Notes: generated by a model not told the origin, from the letters alone. A DNA stretch of 64,000 nucleotides from Wenyingzhuangia marina (GCF_900130035.1 NZ_FQXQ01000005.1:1-64000), one strand, 5' to 3'. Positions 18,641 to 28,344 are shown, numbered from the stretch's first letter. Numbers and translations are program-made.

Positions 18641-19440
18641 CCTCCTAACACCTAATTCCCCTCGAATATCGGTTATCGCCCTCGTCTCCTGGCATAATAA
18701 ATAGCTCCGTAATATTTGCAGAGAACTCTCTTAAAAATTTTAGGCTGTTTGAGTGTTGATAAAATTGTTATAGTGAAAATAATGTAACCACGAGTTCCTA
18801 AAATTTAAGAGAGGAACAAAAAATATAGGATGAATTTATGTAGCCTAGATTTTTTTGGTTCGTTTTTTCATCAATGGAAAAAATGAACGTAATTGTTGAA
18901 ATAAAAAGAGGAGTTAGAAGTGAATAGAAAATTAAACCCTGAATCCATTCCTTTCTCGTCCTGTGGAACTGGTTTCAGCATCTCATTCCTCACAACCCAA
19001 TCTTCACACTTCGACAACAGAAAAAAAGCAACCATTCATTCCTCACTCCCAACACATAATTCCCCTAGAACATCGGTCATCGCCCTCGTCTCCTGGCATA
19101 ATAAATAGCTCCGTAATATTTGCAGAGAACTCTCTTAAAAATTTTAGGCTGTTTGAGTGTTGATAAAATTGTTATAGTGAAAATAATGTAACCACGAGTT
19201 CCTAAAATTTAAGAGAGGAACAAAAAATATAGGATGAATTTATGTAGCCTAGATTTTTTTGGTTCGTTTTTTCATCAATGGAAAAAATGAACGTAATTGT
19301 TGAAATAAAAAGAGGAGTTAGAAGTGAATAGAAAATTAAACCCTGAATCCATTCCTTTCTCGTCCTGCGGAACTGGTTTCAGGATCTTATGCTCCATAAC
19401 CCAATCTTCACACTTCACCAACAGAAAACAAGTAACCATT
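18641..19440. repeat. 404-bp tandem duplication in a non-coding stretch
   Basis: Positions 18641-19044 and 19045-19440 are two head-to-tail copies with a constant offset of 404 bases (for example ATCGCCCTCGTCTCC at 18675 and 19079). The middle of each copy, from the GAGAACTCTCTT segment to CATTCCTTTCTCGTCC, is nearly identical; the two ends have diverged. Each copy contains an inverted repeat, CTCTCTTAAAAATTTTAGG at 18726-18744 against CCTAAAATTTAAGAGAGG at 18797-18814, repeated at +404. The only reading frames are short and low-complexity. No transposase or terminal inverted repeats are visible. The duplication lies exactly between the two polysaccharide assembly modules. The whole gene-free stretch runs from 18614 to 19654. 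Confidence 0.9.
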
Positions 19441-19654
19441 CAGGAATCGTTACACAAGTTTAGTGCATAAAAAACACAATTAAATCACAAAAAAAGAACA
19501 ATTCTTGTGTTTTAAAAAGATATATAGAACTTGGTAGGATTATTTTTCAATTTTTTGTGTATACAAAGGATGAAATCATAAAAAAAGTATAGTATTTTGC
19601 GTTTCTGTAGAAATGAGTTTTCAGAACATAAAAAATCAATATTGAATAGCGAAA

Positions 19655-20881
19655 ATGATCAATAAAAAAGTCTTTCAATTAGTAGAGAATGTCAGTGCTT
19701 TGTTTTCTTTAAAAGTGATTGATTTAGGATTAAGCTTATGGCTAATTCCTTATTTAATATTAAAAATAGGTTTGCATAACTATGGTGTTTATGCTTTAGC
19801 AATGTCTTTGATCTTGTTTTTTGTGAATATTTTAAATTACGGGTTCAATTTATCAACGGTAAGAGAGTTGGCTAGACACAAGAATGATAATATAAAAGTA
19901 AATCTTATTTTTAATGAAGTCTTTTCTGTAAAACTTTTTTTATTTGCGTTGTTGTTTCTGTTGTTCATAGGAGTTAGCTTTATAATTCCTAAATTTTCGG
20001 AACATTTTCATTTGTATTTTTTTGCTTCTTTAATCTTGTTAGGAGATTTGTTTTCTTTAAGGTGGTTTTTTATGGGCATAGAAAAAATGAAATTTATGAC
20101 CTTAATTCACTTATGCTCAACCGGAATATTTACAATTTTGGTGTTAATATGTATAACCCTACCTTCAGACTACGTAACAATTCCTTTGTATGAAGCTATT
20201 GGTTTGTTAATTAGTGCTGTTTTTTCTTTTATATGGGTGTTGAAAAAATACAAAATTCAAATAAAATTAATTTCTTTTACAGCGGTCTTGAATTATCTTA
20301 AAATACATTTTAATTCCTTTGTAAACTTATTGTTGCCATCAACTTCAGGGACACTTATAGTTTTGTTGTCGGGGATGTTAGTAGGGCCTTCTTTTGTAGG
20401 TTTAACACAAATAGGGGTCAAATTTACAGCTGCTTTTACAACGCTGAACACCATTTTGACCAGTGCTTTTTATCCTTTGATAAATAGAAATAAAGAAATA
20501 GAAGTAACAACAAGAAAAATATTAAATAGCTTAGGCTTCTTAGTTAGTATATCCATGTTTTTATTAGGGGAATTTTTAACAAAAACATGGTTGAATTTTG
20601 AATCAGAAGCCATGATGCAAAACATGGTGATGATTGTAAAGATATTGAGTCCTATCCCTTTTTTAGCAGCATTGGTTTCTAGTTATGGAATCAATGGTTT
20701 GTTAACGCAATATAAAGACAAATTATTCGGAAGAATAACATTGATCTCTACCTCTGTTATGTTGATAACTGCAATTGTATTAGTACCCTTGTACCCAATA
20801 ATTGGGGCAGCAGTTTCATTTTTATCAGCAAGAATTGTATATAGTGGTTTATCGTATTATTATTTAAAAGCGAATAGGTAA
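19655..20881 (+). CDS. Wzx-type flippase, module 2
   Basis: This 408-residue polytopic membrane protein has about twelve hydrophobic segments and the N-terminal polysaccharide-transporter pattern ALFSLKVIDLGLSLWLIPYL. It is the second flippase of the locus and is not obviously a recent copy of the one at 5887; the two share only family-level features and differ by about 70 residues in length. It opens the second module, 215 bases after the 404-bp repeats. It is expected to flip an undecaprenyl-diphosphate-linked glycan across the inner membrane. Confidence 0.85.
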   Translation: MINKKVFQLVENVSALFSLKVIDLGLSLWLIPYLILKIGLHNYGVYALAMSLILFFVNILNYGFNLSTVRELARHKNDNIKVNLIFNEVFSVKLFLFALLFLLFIGVSFIIPKFSEHFHLYFFASLILLGDLFSLRWFFMGIEKMKFMTLIHLCSTGIFTILVLICITLPSDYVTIPLYEAIGLLISAVFSFIWVLKKYKIQIKLISFTAVLNYLKIHFNSFVNLLLPSTSGTLIVLLSGMLVGPSFVGLTQIGVKFTAAFTTLNTILTSAFYPLINRNKEIEVTTRKILNSLGFLVSISMFLLGEFLTKTWLNFESEAMMQNMVMIVKILSPIPFLAALVSSYGINGLLTQYKDKLFGRITLISTSVMLITAIVLVPLYPIIGAAVSFLSARIVYSGLSYYYLKANR

Positions 20882-20884
20882 TTG

Positions 20885-22045
20885 ATGAATATTTTAGCGT
20901 TAGGAATTTGTGTGGGATTATTTGGATATATAGGATATTTGTTAAAACAACAGATGGGGCTTACAAGCAGCGTAAAGCTTAAATCATTTTTGGTACTTTT
21001 TACATTTGTACATTTTTCAATATCCTTAGTATTCGCATCTTATCTAGATAGCTTTTCAAACATTAATGATCCCAAAGATTTTTTTACGATGGCTACAGAT
21101 AGCAATTCATGGTTACCATTAATAGGCTTAGGTCATGATTTTATAGCTTTCCTAATTTATCCTTTGGTAAAAGCTGGAGTGGGAATTGAGGTCTTATTTT
21201 TAATCTTCTCAACCATTAGTTATGTAGCTTTTTTTAAATATTTCAAATTAATTGGCGTTAAAACTTTAGAAAAAACATCAGTATTGTATTTGTTGTTTTA
21301 TTTAATCCCAACCATTCATGTGTGGACTGCTTTTTTAGGAAAAGAACCCTTATTGATGTGGTTAATGGTTGTGTTACTAGAAATAATAAAAAACAAAAAG
21401 AGCTATACTTTAGGAGTCTTGGTGTTAGGATTTATATTTTTAATAAGACCTCATGTTTGTTTGGTGTTAATATTCGTTTTGTTTATTTTAAAATTAGGGG
21501 ATCCCAAAATATCCAAAAAATATAAAATTAAAATAATCATTGCATTCACAATATTAATTGTTGCTGGTGCAATCCTGTTCATGAAATTCTTTTTAGGTAT
21601 TGAGTCCTTGAACGTGGAGAGCATCTCAAATTATGTGCAAGAGTTTAAGAATCAAACAACAAATAAAGGTGGGAGTGCCATTAGCATTGAAGATACAAAT
21701 TTGGGAACAAGAATTTTATATCTTTTATGGATGCCTTTACCTTATTTGTATAAGATAAAAACATCTTTACAAGCATTGGTAGCTTTAGAAAATATATATT
21801 ATGTTGGGATTATGTTGTGTATAGGTTTTGTGTGTGTCAAAAATAAATTAAAAATGACAATCGAAAAAGAAGTGCAATTTGCCCTCATGGCAGCAGTAGC
21901 TTTGATGTTATTATTTGCTTCATATTTGTATAATTTAGGCTTAGGAAACAGAATGAAAATAATGTTTTTACCTTACTTCTTTTATGCATGGATACAAATG
22001 AATAAAAGACTTTTTGATAAGACAAAGGGATATGAAAAGAGATAA
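20885..22045 (+). CDS. Polytopic membrane protein, probable second polymerase (Wzy/EpsG-like)
   Basis: This 386-residue protein has about ten hydrophobic segments with loops at residues 60-90 and 240-270, the topology of EpsG/Wzy polymerases. I do not see a diagnostic motif; LGLGNRMKIMFLPYFFYAW near the C-terminus resembles the terminal segment of such proteins. The start is the ATG at 20885, with an adjacent upstream TTG as an alternative. It sits between a flippase and a glycosyltransferase, which supports polymerisation of the module-2 glycan. Its 3' end overlaps the next gene by 14 bases. Confidence 0.6.
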   Translation: MNILALGICVGLFGYIGYLLKQQMGLTSSVKLKSFLVLFTFVHFSISLVFASYLDSFSNINDPKDFFTMATDSNSWLPLIGLGHDFIAFLIYPLVKAGVGIEVLFLIFSTISYVAFFKYFKLIGVKTLEKTSVLYLLFYLIPTIHVWTAFLGKEPLLMWLMVVLLEIIKNKKSYTLGVLVLGFIFLIRPHVCLVLIFVLFILKLGDPKISKKYKIKIIIAFTILIVAGAILFMKFFLGIESLNVESISNYVQEFKNQTTNKGGSAISIEDTNLGTRILYLLWMPLPYLYKIKTSLQALVALENIYYVGIMLCIGFVCVKNKLKMTIEKEVQFALMAAVALMLLFASYLYNLGLGNRMKIMFLPYFFYAWIQMNKRLFDKTKGYEKR

Positions 22046-23162
22046 AGTACTATTAATGGTCATCAATGTAGATTGGCTTTTTTTACTCCATAGATTAGAA
22101 ATAGCCAAAGAGGCATTAAATAGAGACTGGAGGGTGGTCATTGCTGCAAAAGGTACTGGGAAAGAACATGAAATAAAAGAGCAGGGTTTTGAATTTGTAA
22201 ATATTGACATCACCCGATCTGGAACTAGTATGGTCAAAGAATTTAAGACCTTTTTTAAATTATATTTTTTATACAGAAAATTACAACCAGAGGTAGTGTA
22301 TCAAGTAACCATGAAGCCTGTTATTTACGGAACACTTGTGTCAAAGTTTTTAGGAATAAGTACCCTGAATTCAATAAGTGGATTAGGATATAATTTCACC
22401 AATGAACGCAAAGGAAGGGTGCAAAACATCATGATAAAAATGATGCGTTATGGGTTTAATAAAAAGAAAAACAGTTTGGTTTTCGAAAATGAAGAGGACT
22501 GTCAAGAACTGAGAAATCTTAACATAATTAATATTCAAAACACAGTAAATGTGATCAAAGGAATTGGTGTAAACTTAAACAAATTTAGACCTATAGAGCA
22601 ACAGCCATCAGATAAGGTAAGAATATTATTGCCTACACGAATGCTTTGGGACAAAGGGGTGAGAGAGTTTGTGGAAGCTGCAATTTTGTTGAAAAAAAAG
22701 TATAAAGAAAAGGCAATATTTGTTTTGTGTGGTCGTTTAGATACAGAAAATAAAGAAGCGGTTCCTAAAGAATATCTTGATAAAAATACAATAGAGGGCT
22801 ATTTAGAGTGGATTGGAAATCAGGAAGATATGGTTACACAGTATAAGAATTCAGATGTTGTAGTTTTGCCATCATATAGAGAAGGTTTACCTGTAGTATT
22901 GATGGAGGCATGTGCCATGGGTAAACCTATTGTAACAACCAATGCTGTTGGATGTAAAGAGTGCGTAGAGGAGGGAAGGAATGGGTATAAAGTTCCTGTG
23001 AAATCTGTGTTACAATTGGCTGAGGCCATAGAGAAATTAATAAAGAGTCCAGAAGAAAGAATAAGAATGGGACAGGCTTCAAGACAAAAAGCAGAAAAGG
23101 AATTTGATAAAACGGTGGTGGTAAAAAAGCATGTAAATTTATGTGAAGAGCTATTAAAGTAG
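22032..23162 (+). CDS. Glycosyltransferase family 4 protein (PglA/CapM-like)
   Basis: This 376-residue GT-B enzyme has a MKPVIYG segment at residues 94-100 and NSISGLGYNF at 113-122, which resemble PglA-type transferases that add GalNAc to an undecaprenyl-diphosphate-linked bacillosamine-like sugar. The donor motif is Glu284-x7-Glu292 in EGLPVVLME. I chose the ATG at 22032, which overlaps the previous gene by 14 bases, over a TTG at 22014. It is followed by a 4,6-dehydratase gene of the kind that makes UDP-2,4-diamino-type or 6-deoxy sugars, so it could extend such a sugar. The exact substrate is inferred. Confidence 0.85.
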   Translation: MKRDKVLLMVINVDWLFLLHRLEIAKEALNRDWRVVIAAKGTGKEHEIKEQGFEFVNIDITRSGTSMVKEFKTFFKLYFLYRKLQPEVVYQVTMKPVIYGTLVSKFLGISTLNSISGLGYNFTNERKGRVQNIMIKMMRYGFNKKKNSLVFENEEDCQELRNLNIINIQNTVNVIKGIGVNLNKFRPIEQQPSDKVRILLPTRMLWDKGVREFVEAAILLKKKYKEKAIFVLCGRLDTENKEAVPKEYLDKNTIEGYLEWIGNQEDMVTQYKNSDVVVLPSYREGLPVVLMEACAMGKPIVTTNAVGCKECVEEGRNGYKVPVKSVLQLAEAIEKLIKSPEERIRMGQASRQKAEKEFDKTVVVKKHVNLCEELLK

Positions 23163-23243
23163 TGTAAGGCTAATAACATGATTATTAATAATAAATGTAA
23201 TCACAAATGATGTTTAATCTGTAATTATACAGAGAAACAAAAA

Positions 23244-23272
23244 TTGAAAATAGGATGGAAATCATATATTTG
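23244..23272 (+). promoter_or_regulatory. Predicted Bacteroidota-type promoter of the 4,6-dehydratase gene
   Basis: A -33 TTG (23244-23246) is followed after 18 bases by TATATTTG (23265-23272), a perfect match to the TAnnTTTG -7 consensus. Transcription should begin within about 8 bases, which is at or next to the GTG start at 23278. No other consensus element is seen between it and the gene. Confidence 0.6.
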
Positions 23273-23277
23273 CAGCT

Positions 23278-25164
23278 GTGAAAAAGTATATAATAGACAA
23301 AATTAGTAACAACATTCCTAGGTATCTAGTATTGTTAATAGATTTATTGATTGTAACAATCAATTTTATTCTAACTTATTTTATTTTAGAAAATTTTTCG
23401 AGGGAGATAGATTATATAAAACTATTGATTCAATTACCATATACAGTTGTCATCGCTTTAGTTTCTTTTTTAATCGTAGGTTCCTATAAAGGGGTAATTA
23501 GATACACAGGATTAAGAGATACCATTAGTCTTTACATAAGTATCACTTTAATGAGTATTTTATTTGTATTCATAAATTATGCTAGTGAAACGTTAAATAT
23601 ATCCTCTCTATATAGATTACCCTTTTCGTATATCATTGTTTTGTTCTTGCTAAACGTAATGTTACTGGTAACAAGTAGGTTTTTATTCAAGTTTGTATAT
23701 AAAACTTTGATAAAAAATCCATTGAATACAATAAATGTTATGATTTTTGGAGCAGGGGAGTTAGGAACAATCGTCTATTCTACCTTAGAAAAAGAAAATG
23801 TACAACGAAATAAGGTTCGTTGTTTTATTGATGATGACCCTAGAAAGAAAGGGAAAAGAATTGATAGAATTAATATATATGGTTTAGAAAAAATTGATGA
23901 ATATTTTGTGAATTCAAGGGGGATAGAAGAAGTAATCATTGCGACAGATAAAATTTCTCAAAAAAGATTGTTAGAGGTCTCTGATAAATTTTTAACACTA
24001 GGTGTAAAAGTTAAAATTGTACCTCCAGTAGTCAATTGGGTAGAGGGAGATTTAAGTGTAAATCAAATAAAAGAAATCAATATTGAAGATTTATTAAACA
24101 GAACTCCTATAAATATAAAAAATACTTTAATAGAAACAGAAGTGAGTCAAAAAGTGATTTTGATAACAGGAGCTGCGGGTTCTATAGGTGCTGGAATTGT
24201 TGAACAATTAGCCAATTATAATTGTGAAAAAATGATACTAATAGACCAAGCGGAGTCTTCATTATATGATTTGCAGCAAAAATTAAAAAGAAATAAAAAA
24301 GGAAACATTGTCTGTTATGTGGCTGATGTTAGAGATGTGAACATGATGGAAATGATTTTCCAAAGGCATAAACCTAATTTGATTTTTCATGCAGCTGCTT
24401 ATAAACATGTGCCTTTGATGGAAGAAAACCCTTATGAGGCAGTAAAAGTGAATGTTGTTGGGACAAAAATCATAGCAGATTTATCTTGTAAATTTAACAT
24501 AGATAAGTTTGTGATGATCTCTTCCGACAAAGCAGTTAACCCTACAAGTGTAATGGGAGCAACTAAAAGAGTGGCTGAATTGTACGTAGGAACTAAAAAC
24601 AAAAGAACTAAGGGAACAAAGTTTATAACCACTAGATTTGGAAATGTACTAGGGTCTAATGGGTCTGTAATTCCATTGTTCAAAAAACAGATAGCAGAAG
24701 GAGGACCAATTACCTTAACACATCCTGAAATCACAAGGTATTTCATGACCATTCCAGAAGCCTGTCAGTTAGTCATTGAAGCCGGAGCGATGGGAGTAGG
24801 AGGGGAAATTTTTATTTTTGACATGGGGAAATCTGTCAAAATCATAGATTTGGCAAAAAGAATGATAAAATTATCAGGATTACATTATCCAAATGATATT
24901 GATATCAAAATTACGGGATTGCGACCAGGGGAAAAATTATATGAAGAATTGTTAAATGATGGTGAAAATGCTTTGCCAACACATCATCAAAAAATAATGA
25001 TTAACAAATCTGAAGTTTTTAATGTGCAAGAGAAAGTAAATTTAATAAAACAATTAATTCAAATCAATCACCCAGAAAATAATATACAAATTGTAGAAAA
25101 AATGAAAGAAATTGTACCCGAATTTATTTCTAATAATTCTATCTTTGAAAATCTTGATAAATAA
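23278..25164 (+). CDS. Membrane-bound UDP-GlcNAc 4,6-dehydratase-like protein (PglF/WbpM/CapD family)
   Basis: This 628-residue enzyme has four N-terminal membrane helices (residues 16-140), a nucleotide-binding domain with FGAGELG at 157-163, and a C-terminal short-chain dehydrogenase domain with TGAAGSIG at 297-304, SSDKAVNPT at 415-423 and Met426-x-x-x-Lys430 where ordinary relatives have Tyr-x-x-x-Lys, as is typical for the long family members. It makes a UDP-4-keto-6-deoxy sugar, the precursor of several acetamido-deoxy sugars. The only plausible start is a GTG directly after the promoter, so its mRNA may have almost no leader. Confidence 0.92.
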   Translation: MKKYIIDKISNNIPRYLVLLIDLLIVTINFILTYFILENFSREIDYIKLLIQLPYTVVIALVSFLIVGSYKGVIRYTGLRDTISLYISITLMSILFVFINYASETLNISSLYRLPFSYIIVLFLLNVMLLVTSRFLFKFVYKTLIKNPLNTINVMIFGAGELGTIVYSTLEKENVQRNKVRCFIDDDPRKKGKRIDRINIYGLEKIDEYFVNSRGIEEVIIATDKISQKRLLEVSDKFLTLGVKVKIVPPVVNWVEGDLSVNQIKEINIEDLLNRTPINIKNTLIETEVSQKVILITGAAGSIGAGIVEQLANYNCEKMILIDQAESSLYDLQQKLKRNKKGNIVCYVADVRDVNMMEMIFQRHKPNLIFHAAAYKHVPLMEENPYEAVKVNVVGTKIIADLSCKFNIDKFVMISSDKAVNPTSVMGATKRVAELYVGTKNKRTKGTKFITTRFGNVLGSNGSVIPLFKKQIAEGGPITLTHPEITRYFMTIPEACQLVIEAGAMGVGGEIFIFDMGKSVKIIDLAKRMIKLSGLHYPNDIDIKITGLRPGEKLYEELLNDGENALPTHHQKIMINKSEVFNVQEKVNLIKQLIQINHPENNIQIVEKMKEIVPEFISNNSIFENLDK

Positions 25165-25168
25165 CAAT

Positions 25169-25957
25169 ATGAAAGGATTAAAAATAATTATTATATCTCT
25201 ACTGGCATTAGGAACACTGTCATGTGCCTCTAGGAAAGACATCATTTATCTTCAGGATGTAAAGGATAAAACAGCACAGAGTGACGTGCTAGAAATAGAT
25301 AGTGTATATTTTAAGGCACCAACAATCAAGCCTGATGATCGTTTAACAATCAATATTTCTTCTATCAATCCAGAAGCGGCAAGACCTTTTAATTTATATT
25401 TATCAGCGTTCAATACAGGAGGAATAAGTGCTACTGGGCAGCAACAACAACAATCGTATTTGGTAGACGCAGACGGATATATTAGTTTTCCTCAGTTAGG
25501 AGATTTAAAAGTAATAGGTTTTACAAGAGTGCAATTAGAAAAACACTTAGAAAAGAAAATAAAACCTTTTTTACCGGATGTAAAAGCCAATGTACAATTG
25601 GTGAATTTTAGGGTTTCTATTTTAGGAGAGGTAAAAACTCCGGGAGAATATAGTATCAATAGAGATAAAATATCGGTATTACAAGCCTTAGCTATGGCGG
25701 GAGATTTAACCATTCATGGAAAACGTGAAGATATTAAATTGATCAGAGAGAACAAAGGGAAGCTAACTTATTATAACATAGATTTAAGATCTAAGGATAT
25801 TGTGACTGCTCCTTTTTTTTACTTACAACAAAACGATGTGATCTACGTGGCTCCTAACAAACCTCAAGTAAATGCTTCAGCAAGTTCACCCACAGCTTCT
25901 TATATCATATCAGCAACAGGTTTATTAATCACAATTATTTCTATTTTAACGAGATAA
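25169..25957 (+). CDS. Polysaccharide export outer membrane lipoprotein (Wza-type)
   Basis: This 262-residue protein has a lipoprotein signal with the lipobox GTLSC, so Cys19 is the lipidated residue, followed by a polysaccharide-export domain and an SLBB-like domain (VSILGEVKTPGEYS near residues 150-163). It should form the outer-membrane channel for capsule or exopolysaccharide. The C-terminus has a hydrophobic stretch (residues 238-260), as Wza uses for its outer-membrane alpha-helix. I chose the ATG at 25169 because an upstream start at 25112 would precede the signal peptide with 19 extra residues. It lies 3 bases before the Wzc gene. Confidence 0.92.
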   Translation: MKGLKIIIISLLALGTLSCASRKDIIYLQDVKDKTAQSDVLEIDSVYFKAPTIKPDDRLTINISSINPEAARPFNLYLSAFNTGGISATGQQQQQSYLVDADGYISFPQLGDLKVIGFTRVQLEKHLEKKIKPFLPDVKANVQLVNFRVSILGEVKTPGEYSINRDKISVLQALAMAGDLTIHGKREDIKLIRENKGKLTYYNIDLRSKDIVTAPFFYLQQNDVIYVAPNKPQVNASASSPTASYIISATGLLITIISILTR

Positions 25958-25960
25958 ATC

Positions 25961-28339
25961 ATGGAAAACAATCTACAGAACAACTTTAGAAATGAAAATG
26001 ATAGCATAGATATAAGGTCAGAAATTGAAAAATACCTAATCCATTGGAAATGGTTTTTATTATCTACCGTTATATGTCTAGGAATTGCGGTTTTTTATGC
26101 CAAATCAAAAGTAAATGTATATCAGTCAAATGCTTCTGTTTTAATCAAGGAAGAAGGGGGAGCTGCCTCTGAACTATCGGCATTCCAAGACTTATCAGCT
26201 TTGGGCTTAGGAGGAAAGAACAATGTGACAGATGAAATAGAGATCATCAAATCAAGAACCTTAGCTGAAGCCTATGTAAGGGAACTTGATTTGAATGTAT
26301 CTTTATTTCAACAACAAGGATTAAAGAAAGTAGAGATATTTAAGAACATACCCATAAAACCTCAAGTATTATCTAACAAAGAATCTTTTTACCAATTAGA
26401 CACCGTTATAGATATTACAATTATAAACAAAGAACAGTTTAAATATCAAATTGAGGGAACAGATGAAGAAAACACGGCAAGATTTGGGCAGAAATTAAAG
26501 ATTGGAAACTATGAATTTTTATTAACGCCAAATTTTGAAAAATTTAATGAAGAAGCAAATAATAGTTATGAATTGGTATTTAAAAGTTTAGATGAAACCA
26601 TTGAGAAATTCAAAAAAGAAGTATCGATGTCGGAAGTTGATGATGCTAATATCATCAATATAAGTTTGCAGTATCCCGTAAAAGCAAAAGCAGAATTGAT
26701 TCTAAATACTTTGATTGACTTGTATAATCAAATGTCTATAGAAGACAAAAACCAAGTGGGGAAAAAAACAGACGCTTTTATTGAGGAACGTTTAGAAGGA
26801 ATCAAAAAAGAATTAGATCAAGTAGATCGTATAGAAGAGGCTTATAAAAAGGACAAACAGATCACAGACATTAAAGAGCAAGGAAAGTTATTTGTGGAGG
26901 AGAAATCGTTAAATGAACAGGTCTTGTTTCAAAAATCAACGCAGTTGAGTGTCGTTGAATTTATGATTGAGAACATTCAAAAACAAAAAGAAGATTTTGA
27001 TTTATTACCATCAAGTATTGGTATAGAGGATAATTTGCAGTTAAGTGCCTCCGTGGCAAATTTTAATCAATTATTATTGGAACGAAATAGACTGTTAAGA
27101 ACATCGTCCTCAGCCAATCCAGTGGTGCAAAATTTAAACATTGAATTGAGTAACTTAAGAGAGAATATTAAGTTTTCATTAATCAATAGCAAACAGCAAT
27201 TAAAAATAGCTATCAATTCTTTAAAAGAAAAAGAGAGTCAATATGATGGTAAAATTTCTTCAATGCCGCAGCAAGTTCGTGAATACCGTGTCATTTTAAG
27301 AAGACAAGAAATCATAGCTCAATTATATTCTTATTTACTTCAAAAGAAGGAAGAAAATAAAATTTCCTTAGCAGTTACTGTATCCAATGCAAAAATCATT
27401 GACAGGGCCTATAGTAATAAAAAACCAGTGGCTCCTAAAAAACCTATAATTGCTTTAGCAGGATTAATCATAGGATTAATCATTCCTTTTGCAATCATTT
27501 ATATTAGAGAGTTATTAGATACTAAATTCCATTCAAGAGAGGATATAGAAAAGCATGTGTCTATTCCAATTTTAGGAGACATTCCTTTTGATAAATCAGA
27601 AGAAAAAGTAATCATCAAACAAGGAAGTAGGAGTAGTTCGGCCGAGGCTTTTAGATTATTGAGAACGAATTTAGATTTTATTTTGTCTGGAGTAACTGAA
27701 AAATCAAAAGTGATCTTTGTAACTTCTACAGTGTCAGGAGAAGGAAAAACATTTGTGTCTGTAAATACGGCTTCTTCCTTAGCCTTAACAGGAAAAAAAG
27801 TATTATTAGTTGGATTGGATTTAAGAGCTCCTAAGATTACGCAATATTTAGGACTACCTAACAGAAGTGGCGTAAGTAATTATTTAATTGGTCAGGAAGA
27901 GAAAATTACAGATGTAGTATTCTCTTTACAAGAGGTTGATAATTTAGATGTATTGAGTTCGGGTGTAGTGCCACCAAACCCAGCAGAATTGTTGTTAAAT
28001 ACTAGACTACAAACAATGTTCGAAGAATTAAAAGAGATTTACGACTATATTGTAGTAGATACGGCTCCTGTTAATTTGGTGACGGATACTTTAATGATTA
28101 GTAAATATGCAGATATGTTTGTATATGTAGCAAGAGCAAATTATTTAGACAAACGTTTGTTGGAAGTACCTCAAAAATTATATCAAGAAAAACGTTTACC
28201 AAATATTTCTATTTTAATAAACGCCATGAGTCATGAAAGATCTTATGGATATGGAGGATATTATACCTATGGTGGTTATGGCTATGGAGAAGAGGACAAC
28301 GTAAAACAGAATTTTTTCAAAAAAATATTTAAACGATAG
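25961..28339 (+). CDS. Polysaccharide co-polymerase / tyrosine autokinase (Wzc-type)
   Basis: This 792-residue inner-membrane protein has a first helix at residues 31-47, a long periplasmic Wzz domain with coiled coil (about 250-480), a second helix near 495-515, and a cytoplasmic BY-kinase domain with Walker A VSGEGKT at 591-597 and the second Walker motif LLVGLDLRAP near 618-627. The C-terminal tail has seven tyrosines between residues 762 and 775, the autophosphorylation cluster. It controls polymerisation and export with the Wza-type protein just upstream. An 18-bp-range hairpin terminator follows directly, so this ends the transcription unit. Confidence 0.95.
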   Translation: MENNLQNNFRNENDSIDIRSEIEKYLIHWKWFLLSTVICLGIAVFYAKSKVNVYQSNASVLIKEEGGAASELSAFQDLSALGLGGKNNVTDEIEIIKSRTLAEAYVRELDLNVSLFQQQGLKKVEIFKNIPIKPQVLSNKESFYQLDTVIDITIINKEQFKYQIEGTDEENTARFGQKLKIGNYEFLLTPNFEKFNEEANNSYELVFKSLDETIEKFKKEVSMSEVDDANIINISLQYPVKAKAELILNTLIDLYNQMSIEDKNQVGKKTDAFIEERLEGIKKELDQVDRIEEAYKKDKQITDIKEQGKLFVEEKSLNEQVLFQKSTQLSVVEFMIENIQKQKEDFDLLPSSIGIEDNLQLSASVANFNQLLLERNRLLRTSSSANPVVQNLNIELSNLRENIKFSLINSKQQLKIAINSLKEKESQYDGKISSMPQQVREYRVILRRQEIIAQLYSYLLQKKEENKISLAVTVSNAKIIDRAYSNKKPVAPKKPIIALAGLIIGLIIPFAIIYIRELLDTKFHSREDIEKHVSIPILGDIPFDKSEEKVIIKQGSRSSSAEAFRLLRTNLDFILSGVTEKSKVIFVTSTVSGEGKTFVSVNTASSLALTGKKVLLVGLDLRAPKITQYLGLPNRSGVSNYLIGQEEKITDVVFSLQEVDNLDVLSSGVVPPNPAELLLNTRLQTMFEELKEIYDYIVVDTAPVNLVTDTLMISKYADMFVYVARANYLDKRLLEVPQKLYQEKRLPNISILINAMSHERSYGYGGYYTYGGYGYGEEDNVKQNFFKKIFKR

Positions 28340-28344
28340 TTAAC

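Noticed and set aside
18920-19163. Two short overlapping plus-strand reading frames inside the tandem repeat
   Set aside because: They are Ser/Thr/Pro/His-rich translations of repeat DNA, start without context, and are interrupted or shifted in the other copy. No family resemblance is seen.
18641-19440. Possible CRISPR array or insertion sequence
   Set aside because: There are only two long near-identical units, not short repeats with unique spacers, and no transposase frame or flanking target duplication is visible.
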